Source: Hormiphora californensis
Lineage: Eukaryota > Ctenophora > Tentaculata > Cydippida > Pleurobrachiidae
Reading direction: 5' to 3'
Assembly (NCBI GenBank): GCA_020137815.1
Contig: CM035350.1
Span: 6,583,447 to 6,647,446 of the forward strand
DNA: 64,000 nucleotides
In this document: one piece after another, positions 23,104 to 42,417 of the stretch
Numbering within the stretch: position 1 is the first letter of the stretch
Layout: the number at the start of each line of letters is the position of its first letter
Notes under the pieces: model-generated
Seen by the model: the letters and a program-made list of their open reading frames with translations, nothing else
Told to the model about the DNA's origin: nothing
Databases searched by the model: none
Position numbers and translations under genes: made by a program

Positions 23104-25618
23104 GAGAGAGAGAGAGGGGGGGTTAGATTTGTGAAAGGAAAATAAGCAAACTGAGAAAGTATTCTAGGAAAAGCACATGACCTGCATTTTTGATACATTT
23201 TATCATCCCTTGTGTTCCATTGAAATTCACTAAATTAAATTTCTGCTTTATCAATATACTGGCATGTCAGCTGTGTGCAAAGTGATAACCGGTTGACACC
23301 AGCAGCTGCAGATCCCCAGTTGCAGAACCCCAACTGCAGAATCCCAGCAGCAGAATTCCAGCTGCAGAACACCAGGTGTTCAGCACCTGGGTGTTCAACA
23401 CCTACCCGGGAACACCCGCCCTACCGAGAATCTTTGAATCTTCTTACAACCCATCTCAAAGAACTTGAATAATTTAACCTTTTGTTACGTAGGGAGAGCA
23501 TATATTCAGAACAAAGTCCCTCACTACTACAGACTCAATCAGAAGCTAAGAGAATCACTCGGTGTCTTTTGTTATTAAAATTATGAATGAAGCGGTTGGG
23601 ATCTGGGATGGAGAGAGGCAGTAAACATGGAGAGAAAAGAAAAGGAAGAATGAATGATAGGGAGAGAGAGATAAATCGAGATATTCTAACGCAGGAGAAT
23701 AATGACTGTGGGAGTTTGGATAGGTCGAGAAGGGAGAGCAATTTTTCCCATTGTTGTACACGGGAAATGTCATTGCTCTCTCTCGGAGTTTGTGAATTCC
23801 CCTCTTGCCAGACAAACCACCATGGCTTGTCTTTCTCTCGTTGTGCTAGCACATACCATTGGGCCTCTTATCGCTATAACTGGTACGTACCACATTAAAT
23901 CCACGACTAAAGTACAGATCCAGTTATAAAACCCCATAAAACCTTGTTATAATGTTCTAACCCTCCTTTACATTTGTGTTTCCCGGAAGGGGCGCGTGAA
24001 ACACAGTCTAGCTAGGCAAATAAAACCATGTAATGTGTGACCATCATTATTACTGTCGGTGTATTTCAGTTTGGAATCCAGTGGAACTAGGCGAGCGCTA
24101 CACCTGTAATCTAGTTGGGTTGCAAATTACCACTGACACCTCCCTGGGTAGTTCTGACAAGATTGTGGTAGGTGCGATCACTGCTGACGGGGACACAATA
24201 GCTTCCATCAGAATATCCGCCTTCACCATACAGTGGAATTACCATATAGGACAGTGTATGGGAGCCTTCGTCCCCCTTCCAGTTCAACCCTCCAGTGAGA
24301 CAGATCAAAAGGTCTGGAACCTCACCAAGACAGACAACACCCTGATAATCTCGTGTAACGGTGTGGAGCTGCTGCAGTATGATTTTACATCGAGTAGTGA
24401 TAGTGATTGTGAGGTGTGGAGAGGTGATATAGTTGAGGAAATCAAGTTCTCGTCCAACTTTGATACCGCTTCTAATACATTCACATGTGGAGATACACCA
24501 CTTGGTAAGAAATCTGTCAATTGTGATATCAAGACCAGGTATAACAGGTGTACTTCTACTATCGACCAGGTACCTGTAATATATGCCAGGTACCTCTAAT
24601 ATATGTATATTACCTGTTTGTAGTACATTGAATTGTACAACTGTAATTATTGTTGTGGGGGAGGGGTGTAAATTACCCATCATGCCCCCATGAGTTTCTC
24701 TGCAAAAGTGGCTAGGGCACTTTTTGCAGAGAGCAAGTTTGAAAGACGACAATAGGATACACATTAAAAGTGCAGACTGCTTCTGACTGGCAAACTACTC
24801 AAGACGCAACTGTAACGAGACTTGTTTGTGACAATGCAGACCATCCTTTTCAATCGTGAATACAAACTGTAACCACCTTCTAGGAACCGACCGAATCAGG
24901 AAATACTGGTCCCTGATTGGCTGATAACCAGTCACGTGACCTAAATAAAGAGTTCTGATTGGTTGTTTACTTGTTTCGGTCGGTTCCTCCACCTTCCTTC
25001 CACCGTTGATAACTTTGCCAACTAATACAACCCCCTTCCACTTTCCATCGTCCACCCGTATAATCAACACAATTCTGATATAATGGTAAATGAAGGTATA
25101 CCGTACCTGGTACATAATACTGTGAACACCTGTGGTACCTGGTACATGCTGGTGTGGACCTGTGGTACCTGGTACATGCTGGTGTGGTAGTTGGTACATG
25201 TTGGTGGGTACCTGGTACATGCTGGTGTGGTACCTGGTTCATGCTAATGTGGTACCTGGTACATGCTAATTTTCAATCAATCACCTGGTATTGCTGAGTC
25301 AGTTGAGTATCTGCAGGGAGAAACATTCTCAAAGTATTTCAAAGTCTCATATGCTATAGTGTTCAGGTTCCGCAGGTTGTTCTTCATGATATTGTTCCGA
25401 ATCTTCTTTTGCTCCTCCCTGAAAAGAGTGAGACAGGGGATAGTGTGATAATACAACTTCAAATATGGTAAGCTGCCAAATATACCAGTATATACCGTGT
25501 GAGCCAATAACCAGATCTAATTATATGTTTATATCAGTGATACTCACCTGGTCTCTTTCAGGATCTTGTAAACCTCATAGTTGGAGAGGAGTGCGGCACA
25601 AGGGTTAACTACCTCCAT
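21496..25618 (-). CDS. CRCP: RNA polymerase III subunit RPC9/CRCP with a long C-terminal extension
   Basis: RPC9 (POLR3I, Rpb4 fold) pairs with RPC8 to form the stalk of RNA polymerase III. Exons: 25618-25548, 25418-25285, 22955-22822, 22362-22168, 21968-21789, 21636-21496; all phases agree (855 nt, 284 aa). Family landmarks: start MEVVNPCAALLSNYEVYKIL, NLNTIAYETLKYFE, SPCRYSTDSA, then EYQLSKSELLQLVNLRPTTH and VELHAVIEECEERYTETQ. After the usual end (near residue 130) the protein continues about 150 residues: Ser/acidic region, KKKKKK, VSILVDDEDEVVVPGED, DPDAYIITEYEWNKDG, and a Lys/Arg-rich tail ending SSRELNMTNVH. Animal RPC9 proteins I know are about 150 aa, so the tail is unusual. The second intron (2.3 kb) hosts an antisense gene at 23822-24599. 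Confidence 0.88.
21999..22076. mobile_element. Short MITE in a CRCP intron
   Basis: CAGTCGGACCCCGATTTAGG near its left end and CACGAAATCGGGGTC at its right end form inverted termini around about 50 bp. The end motif resembles Tc1/mariner-type MITEs. The right terminus is slightly shorter than the left. Confidence 0.5.
22328..22462. repeat. Short tandem duplications around the CRCP exon 4 acceptor
   Basis: CATAGTCCAGCAAACTAGCT followed by ATCTGA appears at 22340 and 22428, with a partial copy near 22396. The copies duplicate the start of exon 4 and its acceptor region. Confidence 0.6.
23010..23117. repeat. (GA)n array in CRCP intron 2
   Basis: GA dinucleotides with TGAG interruptions, about 30 bp from the CRCP exon 3 acceptor. 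On the coding strand it forms a (CT)n tract upstream of that acceptor, so it may act as an extended polypyrimidine tract. Confidence 0.85.
23290..23415. repeat. CAGCTGCAGAA-type degenerate tandem repeat
   Basis: Units like TTGCAGAACCCCAACTGCAG alternate CAGCTGCAG and CACCTGGGTGTT palindromes. The plus ORF here is repeat-driven. Confidence 0.6.
23822..24599 (+). CDS. Small secreted beta-rich protein, nested antisense in CRCP
   Basis: Exon 1 (23822-23882) opens at CACCATGG (good Kozak context) with a signal peptide MACLSLVVLAHTIGPLIA. Exon 2 (24070-24599) follows a TATTTCAG acceptor in matching phase (G|TT TGG), giving 196 aa. The secreted part has six or more Cys and the core KVWNLTKTDNTLIISCNGVE, which resembles the W-(x)-L-T-K-T...I-x-C-N-G-V motif of invertebrate extracellular proteins related to the farnesoic-acid methyltransferase-like (FAMeT) jelly-roll domain. 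I recall that motif from family knowledge and have not searched it. A donor-like GTACCTG lies near the end (CAG/GTACCTG), so the C-terminus could be spliced differently. It lies wholly inside intron 2 of CRCP on the opposite strand. Confidence 0.6.
23952..24019. repeat. Dispersed repeat (GTTCTAACCCTCC family), copy 2
   Basis: GTTCTAACCCTCCTTTACAT, then a GTTTCCC...GGGGCGCGTGAAAC arm pair and AGTCTAGCTAGGCAA. Located in the intron of the secreted-protein gene. Confidence 0.6.
24882..24988 (+). mobile_element. 107-bp palindromic MITE carrying CCAAT and GTCACGTGAC, copy 2
   Basis: AGGAACCGACCGAA at one end and TTCGGTCGGTTCCT at the other are perfect 14-bp inverted repeats. The interior carries GTCACGTGAC (24931-24940) and two ATTGG motifs. 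It is the same element as 20299-20405. Confidence 0.8.
25100..25265. repeat. Minisatellite, about 22-bp unit, in CRCP intron 2
   Basis: Seven or so units of GTGGTACCTGGTACATGCTG lie close to the CRCP exon 2 donor. ORFs reading TCTRYH/QHVPG are artefacts. Confidence 0.85.
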
Positions 25619-25845
25619 TCTGAGTTGAAGGGGTGGGATATCAATAAACTACCTAGTTTGTATTGACTGTAAAATAATGAATTCGCAGTAAAAGAATTAC
25701 CATACTTTATGTGATTACATTGTACAAGTTAATCAAATATATATATTCAATATATCTCATGATACATTACTATGTAAAGGAGGGTTAGAACATATAAACA
25801 ATGAAAAACACATGTTTTATCCAGGAGACCTAGTTTCCTCTTTAA

Positions 25846-26837
25846 GGCCAGAGGGGGGGGTCGACGGGTTTTTTGGGTTGTTTTTTGAGGTATACGTTAT
25901 ATGAAAGCGCTGGGCAAGGCGGATCGATTAGAACTGATGCCGTCGATGTTGCGCGCACCGTTTGGCAAAAATTTGGGGGTTAACATTTGGCCTATAATGG
26001 ATGTTAACCCCTATAAATCAGGATTGGTGGGGTCTAGAACATCCATCATTGTACCAAAGGCTTCGTCTTGTCTTGATACAACTTCCTGAAAAGTTTTATG
26101 TCGTTACTCCAACTACTTCTTGATTTTTTGGGGGTTTACAAAATATGCGGAAAAAGCCCTTTTTGCCTCTAATTTTGCTCTTTTTTGGGACATCCTGCCT
26201 CACTTCCTGAGATAACGGCTAGGACTCAGACCTTGCCGTTTGGCATAGTTGTTCTAGAGACCGTGTTCTTCAAATTTGATGTAGCGATTTTTGATTAAGG
26301 CCCCCGTTCAAAATTTATAGGGGTTTACATAAAATTTTCATGGACAAAACAAATGTTAACCCCTATAATTTTTGAACGGGGGCCTTAATCAAAAATCGCT
26401 ACATCAAATTTGAAGAACACGGTCTCTAGAACAACTATGCCAAACGGCAAGGTCTGAGTCCTAGCCGTTATCTCAGGAAGTGAGGCAGGATGTCCCAAAA
26501 AAGAGCAAAATTAGAGGCAAAAAGGGCTTTTTCCGCATATTTTGTAAACCCCCAAAAAATCAAGAAGTAGTTGGAGTAACGACATAAAACTTTTCAGGAA
26601 GTTGTATCAAGACAAGACGAAGCCTTTGGTACAATGATGGATGTTCTAGACCCCACCAATCCTGATTTATAGGGGTTAACATCCATTATAGGCCAAATGT
26701 TAACCCCCAAATTTTTGCCAAACGGTGTGCGCAACATCGATGGCATCAGTTCTAATCGATTCGCCTTGCCCAGCGCTTTCATATAACGTATATCTCAAAA
26801 AACACCCCAAAAAACCCGTCGACCCCCCCCTCTGGCC
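25846..26837. mobile_element. 992-bp foldback element with TTAA duplication, inserted in MED6
   Basis: Two nearly identical inverted arms of about 490 bp meet near 26340. TTAA flanks both ends (25842-25845 and 26838-26841) and the termini read GGCCAGAGGGGGGG inward. There is no transposase. The short ORFs in the two arms (25901-26089 and 26594-26782) encode the same peptide because the arms are mirror copies. It lies at the 3' end of the MED6 coding sequence. Confidence 0.9.
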
Positions 26838-27451
26838 TTAACGTCACTAGAATTCCCACTTCCCTCTGCAGTTGCATTAACAGGACCCGACTGTAACATA
26901 AAGTGTTTGTATCGCACAGTCAATATCTCAATCAAATTGTCCACCTCATCCTTCTGAAACCTGGACGATGCCTCGACCCACTTCTTCTCCTCCTCGCTCT
27001 TTTCCAGCTTATCAAATGACCAATAATGTCCCTTGTTTGGATCGAACCTGCTCATCGCGAGAGTCTTATCAAGGGCTTTCTGCATGTGGTGAAGGGACCC
27101 CGCGAGCCGGGAATTCAGGACATTATACATGTCAGGAGCCTGGTAGATGGTCCCCTGTAACACGTAATAGTTTGCTAGGGGTACCACATGGGAGGAGCTG
27201 TGACGCTCCTGTTTCCGGATTATCATCAGATCGCTCTGCTCGTCGACGTGTAACAGCGTGTACTCCACTCCCTTCATGTTCTGCAGTTGGTTGGGGTTGA
27301 GTCTCTGCATCTTGGCAATCTCGTTATTACACGTCTTATCGTAGAAGGGGTTGCTGCGTTGGCAGAAGTACGCCAGGACATTGTGTGGTGACAAGTGTGG
27401 GATCCAACTGCTCTCTTTCCATGATATACTCAACTTATTTTCCAGTGCCAT
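26795..27451 (-). CDS. MED6: Mediator complex subunit 6; C-terminus supplied by a foldback element
   Basis: MED6 is a head-module subunit of Mediator, linking activators to RNA polymerase II. The single-exon frame starts MALENKLSISWKESSWIPHL, and family signatures follow: RSNPFYDKTCNNEIAKMQRL, GVEYTLLHVDEQSDLMIIRK, VVPLANYYVLQGTIYQAPDM and NSRLAGSLHHMQKALDKTLA. About 205 residues are native. After GNSSDVK the frame enters the TTAA-flanked element at 26838 and ends with ARGGGRRVFWGVF and a TGA inside the inverted arm. On the far side of the element the interrupted frame continues EETRSPG and a stop, so the insertion replaced the last native codons. A GTTAAG donor overlaps the junction, and splicing out the element is a possible alternative. 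The ATG at 27451 is the family-consistent start. Confidence 0.92.
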   Translation of the reverse strand: MALENKLSISWKESSWIPHLSPHNVLAYFCQRSNPFYDKTCNNEIAKMQRLNPNQLQNMKGVEYTLLHVDEQSDLMIIRKQERHSSSHVVPLANYYVLQGTIYQAPDMYNVLNSRLAGSLHHMQKALDKTLAMSRFDPNKGHYWSFDKLEKSEEEKKWVEASSRFQKDEVDNLIEILTVRYKHFMLQSGPVNATAEGSGNSSDVKARGGGRRVFWGVF

Positions 27452-27957
27452 GATCTATGGAGTCATGGTGTTAATTCGAGACGTGCTAAATGAGGGAGTC
27501 TTCAAACGATATCGTTTGTGACCCACAAACCATTTAAAAAGTGGTTAAAATTTTAAAATTGTAACGTTTCCCAGTTCAGGCCTCAGGGGCGGCTCGTAGG
27601 CCGTAGCCCTTACCGTCCGGGGCTGGACTCGGGAGCCCTGTTGAGAGGGTGACACCCATCATAAATAGGGTCCAAGGGGGCGTAGCCCGGATTGGGGTGT
27701 TTGAGAATTACCCATTGGGACAGCCGACAGCGCAAGCAAGGAGCCACAGACTTTGAAAAACTGACTCAGCTCCAAACGCTTGCGAGCTTTTTTAAAACTT
27801 TTGAAAATTCACTAACCCCAACACCGATTGGCATCACTTTCCGACAGCCGAAGAGAAGCTGCCGAAGAGAGAAAGGGGGTAACCGTATGAAGAGTTAATC
27901 GCGATGAGTCTCATTCACATTGGGTTCGATCATTTGCCCCCGGTGTTGGGGTTAGTA
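27452..27957. other. MED6 5' flank
   Basis: No gene. Contains a mildly palindromic GC stretch near 27580-27680. A bidirectional or upstream promoter for MED6 is expected here. Confidence 0.35.
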
Positions 27958-29364
27958 ATCCATATAATAAATTCCAAAATGTTAGTCCGATAATTGTTTT
28001 CTCCCTACTCCTCCTACAGTTTTTGAGCTAGACCCCTGAAAATTTGTACACTGGTACTTTGGACCAAGGCGGGTGTAAGTACGGGCTCAGATTTTTGATC
28101 CGATCTTTACAACAGTGACGTCACGGGGTGACGTCATTGCGCCAAAAATACTTACATTTTTCAAACGCTTCTAAGACCCTGAAAACGGCTCTAAATCAAA
28201 AAACTAACGCAATAGTGGGGAAAGAGAATCGTTTGAACTTCATTTTACATGATAGCGATTTCCCGTAACTCAATGTTTAAGGGTCGTAAATCGCGTCGGG
28301 AAAGTTAAAAATGCCAAAAATACGATATTTTTCACCGTAGCCACCCAAAATCTTATCCAATCGATATGAAACTTGGTCGTTATGTGAACTTTAATGTCCT
28401 TTGGCCAGGGGTTCCCGGAAAACGGATTGGCAAGATGAGAACTGACCGGAGTTCTTATAATTCTAAATTCACGAATTTGGAATTTTTCGTCGACTTTTTT
28501 TGGCGACATAAAACGCGAGGAAATTTTCAATGAATTTTAAAATTTTACACTGCGCGCGTAATTCTAGGTTCCGCGCGCGGCGTAAAAAAGCAGCGCTTTT
28601 TTGGAAAAATTCGCGCGTTACAGTAAATGATTTACCAATTACCATTTACCAGGTCACGGGTTCCCAGCAAACGGGTACTCTAGTATCCATATAATAAATT
28701 CCAAAATGTTAGTCCGATAATTGTTTTCTCCCTGCTCCTCCTACAGTTTTTGAGCTAGACCCCTGAAAATTTGTACACTGGTACTTTGGACCAAGGCGGG
28801 TGTAAGTACGGGCTCAGATTTTTGATCCGATCTTTACAACAGTGACGTCACGGGGTGACGTCATTGCGACAAAAAGACTTACATTTTTCAAACGCTTCTA
28901 AGACCCTGAAAACGGCTCTAAATCAAAAAACTAACGCAATAGTGGGGAAAGAGAATCGTTTGAACTTCATTTTACATGATAGCGATTTCCCGTAACTCAA
29001 TGTTTAAGGGTCGTAAATCGCGTCGGGAAAGTTAAAAATGCCAAAAATACGATATTTTTCACCGTAGCCACCCAAAATCTTATCCAATCGATATGAAACT
29101 TGGTCGTTATGTGAACTTTAATGTCCTTTGGCCAGGGGTTCCCGGAAAACGGATTGGCAAGATGAGAACTGACCGGAGTTCTTATAATTCTAAATTCACG
29201 AATTTGGAATTTTTCGTCGACTTTTTTTTGGCGACATAAAACGCGAGGAAATTTTCAATGAATTTTAAAATTTTACACTGCGCGCGTAATTCTAGGTTCC
29301 GCGCGCGGCGTAAAAAAGCAGCGCTTTTTTGGAAAAATTCGCGCGTTACAGTAAATGATTTACC
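27958..29364. repeat. Direct tandem duplication of a ~680-bp unit
   Basis: Copy 1 (about 27958-28634) and copy 2 (about 28685-29364) are near-identical, both starting ATCCATATAATAAATTCC and ending GTTACAGTAAATGATTTACC. The spacer (28637-28686, ACGGGTTCCCAGCAAACGGG core) reappears at 30461-30510. The units hold CRE-like TGACGTCA motifs and no gene. A related family member lies at about 46200-47070. Confidence 0.85.
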
Positions 29365-29745
29365 CGCCTCGCCAAAATTGTAATGGCCGTTTTTTCAAAA
29401 AAGCCGGCTCAATGACGCAAAATCATTTTTCGAAAATTTTGATTTTGCGTCAATGCGCCACGTCGCCGGCTCAATGACGCAAAATCAACATTTTCGAAAA
29501 CATGTTTTTTTTCCCAAAATTTTGATTTTGCGCCAATGCGCCGGCCACGTGGCGCATTGACGCAAAATAAAAATTTTCGAAAACATGATTTTGCGTCATT
29601 GAGCCGGCTTACGTGGCGCATTGACGCAAAATCAAAATTTTCGAAAACATGTTTTTTTAAAAACATGTTTTTTGAAACACGTTTTTTTATTTTTTTCATG
29701 TTTTTATTTTTTTTGATTTTGCGTCAATGCGCCGCCATAAAGGTG
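29365..29745. repeat. Interdigitated palindromes (GACGCAAAATCAAAATTTTC units)
   Basis: Six or more alternating direct and inverted copies of TTGACGCAAAATC / GATTTTGCGTCAATGC occur with TTTTCGAAAACATG linkers. The Phe/Lys-rich ORFs on both strands come from this. Confidence 0.8.
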
Positions 29746-29753
29746 TATGATAT

Positions 29754-30382
29754 AGTAGGAGCGGTTAGATCACCACGTGGTTAAAGTCGCATGCCACCCC
29801 TTTTTGCGCATTGTCATAGCTCCTCGAGGTCGCATCCAATCGGTAGGCGGTAAATGTTAACCAGATCTGAGAGAAAACGTACGTGCAAAACCACGTTTTT
29901 GTCCATAACTCAGTCATTTCTTGACCAATTTGCAAAATCTTGGGCGCGTTGGAAAGAGGACATTGAGCTCTTTCAAATGAGCCCAATAAAACTAAAATCG
30001 GCGCAAAATGCGCGGCGTCATGGCGCAAAATGCGCGTTTTCGCCACCACGCCGCGCAATTTGCGCCAATTTTCATTTTCTTGAGCTCATTCGAAAGATCT
30101 CAATGTCCTCTTTCCGATGAGCTAAAGATCTTGCAGATTGGTCAAGAAATGGCTGAGTTATGGGCAAAAACGTGCGAAATTCTCACAGATCTGGTTAACA
30201 TTTACCGCCTACCCATCCAATCATTATCAAGAAATGTCCCTCAAGTTTTCGCTTCTCCTTGAGGAGATCTACAGGTTTGATGAAGGTCACTTTTGGATTG
30301 GATGCAAAATGAAGCCGTGAGAGTAACCTGAGATTAGGGTGGCGCGCGACTTTCTGCACGTGCTGATCTAACCACTCCTACT
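29754..30382. mobile_element. Foldback element with TA-flanked inverted termini
   Basis: AGTAGGAGCGGTTAGATCA at the left and TGATCTAACCACTCCTACT at the right are imperfect inverted ends. Longer internal arms (about 29845-30010 and 30050-30215) also pair. TA lies at each boundary, as for Tc1/mariner-like MITEs. No transposase. Confidence 0.7.
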
Positions 30383-31007
30383 ATGAGACTCATTGCTCTA
30401 AGGAACAAACAAATTATCTTTTAAAAATCAAACACAAATGTCACCGGTTATATGAGGATAAATTACCATTTACCAGGTCACGGGTTCCCAGCAAACGGGT
30501 ACTCTAGTATAAATAAATCTTAAAATCACTCACTCAAATAAACAATAAATATTACAAATAAAAAGTCAGTCAGTAAAATCACACATTGCGATGGGAGGTG
30601 GAGTCGTGAACTTTTTCCTCGTGCCCCTCAGTGAGACCCTGTCTGGCGCCGCGACCCATCTGAGCGCACTGATTGAGAATCAAATGGGGTATGGCGCCGC
30701 TCATACAGACTACGTTTGACTAATGTATTAATTGATTAAAATTCAATAATTGAATATAAGTCTGTAGTGCAGTGTTTCACTCTGCTTCAATTCGCAATTT
30801 ATATTTTAGAAATAAAAATGAAACAAAAACATCAACGGTTAATAATAATACTTTTCAAAATCATTAATTTTATGACATTAATACTAATAGAACTCTTTTT
30901 AATTGCATTCTACACGCCGTGTAGTACACGGACAGTGGACAGTGTCCACTGGACACTCATTAAAGCATGATTGTATTTGTGTGTGACTGTGTTTATTTTT
31001 CCCGGAA
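30383..31007. other. No supported gene
   Basis: AT-rich sequence with the second copy of the 50-bp spacer repeat (30461-30510). It probably includes the 3' UTR of the minus-strand gene that ends at 31008. Confidence 0.4.
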
Positions 31008-31589
31008 TCAGGTTTCCTCGCACACCTTCTGTGCCCAGAGAAACAGGCTCAAAATGGATCTGTCCACATTGGCCACATTTGTCTGTTTTAGTCCAGCTAA
31101 AAGTCCCCTGACCTCATTCACCACCGTCTCGTTCGGTGGGTTACATCTCCCAATTCTACTAACTAACGAATCATCCTTTGTACTCAGCATCAAAACATGG
31201 ATATCATCCCAAGTTTTCAGCTTCTTTCTCGGCTCTCCCAATATCATGTAAACCGCCACCATGATCTTGAAGACTGTATCAGGAGGTTCTTTATAACTTT
31301 TTAGTGCTGCAATCAGGGGCCTGGATAAATCCTGGATATTCGCTGTTAACTCTTCAACTTCCTCGGCTTTACGATTACCCTCTTCTTCAACCAACTTTTT
31401 ACCAGTTTCTTGATCTTCTACAGGCAACATCTCAGTAGCAGTAGGTGAGACGCTTCCAGAGGCTACCTCACCGTACCGTAACTTCCAAACAATATAGAGG
31501 AAGAGGATGAACATCGAGGCAACAAGACAGCTAGCAAGGCCGACTATGATGTATTCTACCATTTTCACGGCACCATCAGCCCCCTCAAC
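31008..31589 (-). CDS. Single-pass membrane protein with a dynein-stalk-like domain
   Basis: A CTACAG acceptor at 31589 leads into an open frame ending at the stop 31008. Methionine at 31562 gives MVEYIIVGLASCLVASMFIL, a membrane segment, then a basic stop-transfer (WKLRYGEV), an acidic linker with an EEEGNRKAEEVEELTANIQD coiled-coil stretch, and a C-terminal domain: LSRPLIAALKSYKEPPDTVF, KIMVAVYMILGEPRK, TWDD, later VRGLLAGLKQTNVANVDRSI and LFLWAQKVCEE. This order (alpha-helical lead-in, PP-x-V...AV-x-x-LLG, W-DD, then a helical bundle ending in a Leu-Trp/Cys helix) matches the microtubule-binding stalk region of dynein heavy chains (MT/stalk Pfam family) by eye. The AAA+ motor is absent. 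Upstream exons, possibly with an ectodomain, are not identified. Function unknown; a microtubule tether is a guess. Confidence 0.6.
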   Translation of the reverse strand, partial: VEGADGAVKMVEYIIVGLASCLVASMFILFLYIVWKLRYGEVASGSVSPTATEMLPVEDQETGKKLVEEEGNRKAEEVEELTANIQDLSRPLIAALKSYKEPPDTVFKIMVAVYMILGEPRKKLKTWDDIHVLMLSTKDDSLVSRIGRCNPPNETVVNEVRGLLAGLKQTNVANVDRSILSLFLWAQKVCEET

Positions 31590-32316
31590 CTGTAGTGCAA
31601 GTCAATGAATAACACCGGGGTTAGCAACTATACATATACAGTGACAGGTTTACTAAAATAGGACAATGGCAGCTGGAAGGTGTGGGTGACTCACTCTGCA
31701 GAGCTCTGTGAGGGAGACAATGGGGAACAAGGATGGTACTAACTACTAGTACTCAGGTAGGGGACCGCCTTGTTAGAGAGGGGGCTAGATAAGACATACC
31801 TGGTCCACCAAAAGGGAGGAACAAAAGATGAACAAAACGACGGACATGACAGTGTACAGCGAGGTAACGACACTGCGAAAGAGAGGGAACTGAGAGAGAG
31901 AGAGAGAGAAATGTATTATATCAGTGCTTGCCATCCAGCCATTCCTTGCTTAATGGATTGTTGATCTCTTACCGCGGTCTCTCTCCCTCTCTCTCGTTGC
32001 TTCTCTCTTCTCTCATCTTCTCTTCTCTTTACCTCACTATATTAGTGCGAAGATTCTCCGGACATTTTTTTCTACATCACAATGCAATCCTTTGACTTGT
32101 AACCAAGACAACTCATGTATAACAGATCGGTTAACAGGTTAAAATAGCAAGATACGAACTGATTCTAAATATAAATCGTGCTTGTCCTGATCAGATCTCA
32201 TTCATAATAATTTCCAAAACCCGCTCAGGGGAATACTCCTGTGTCACACTGTCTATACGTCATATTGAGTTCCCTCACACATTCTCAAACATGATGCTAC
32301 GTAACAAAACAAACCG
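31590..32316. other. No supported gene between the stalk-like gene and the last copine exon
   Basis: A small GA tract (31892-31909) and pyrimidine-rich sequence (31979-32035). It may contain an unseen upstream exon and promoter of the stalk-like gene. Confidence 0.35.
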
Positions 32317-41936
<9,620 letters not shown>

Positions 41937-42417
41937 GCACTGATAGTCTTTATTTGTGCTACTGTGTGGTACGTAACGTTATCAATAAGTTAAATAGTTC
42001 AGTTCAAGAATTTGGGAAAGACAGGATACATCAAAATAATAAGCGGTGAGCCTCCTAAAAACACATAGTCAGCTCAGCGAACATAAAACTACATAACTCC
42101 AGCAGGGGTGGCGGAATAATTTTTCTCCCCCCCCCCCCCCCGGGTTCCGCCACTCCAGTATAGGTTGCTAGTGGATTGAGCAGGGTTGAAGAAGTTAGCT
42201 TTATTTTTTAAGTAAATTTAAAATAAAAAATCGGCGTTGGCCATGGCCTACGCAGTATGCAAATACAAATACAATTATAATTTATATCCCGCTTTTGGGC
42301 CTATGCATTGTTAGTGCTAGGAGAACGCCGTTTTAATCAGTCGATTGAAGCAACGCACCCACCACTAACAAGCCTTCTAAAGCGGCTGGCTCCAGTTCTC
42401 TATTCAGTGCCCACATA
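41937..42417. other. Copine upstream region
   Basis: Holds a C16 homopolymer near 42128 and a TTTATATCCCGC motif at 42283 that recurs at 42451 next to a (TAA)n tail. It is probably a second degraded retroelement end. No gene. Confidence 0.4.

Noticed and set aside
25901-26782. Two identical 62-aa ORFs (KALGKADRLELMPSM) as a conserved gene pair
   Set aside because: They are the two arms of one foldback element, identical because of the inverted repeat.
28270-28530. 86-aa ORF in the tandem unit
   Set aside because: Not open in equivalent form in copy 2, with no recognisable domain.
29409-30320. Phe/Lys-rich and other ORFs in the repeat cluster
   Set aside because: The same peptides arise from mirror copies of the palindromes, with no independent coding support.
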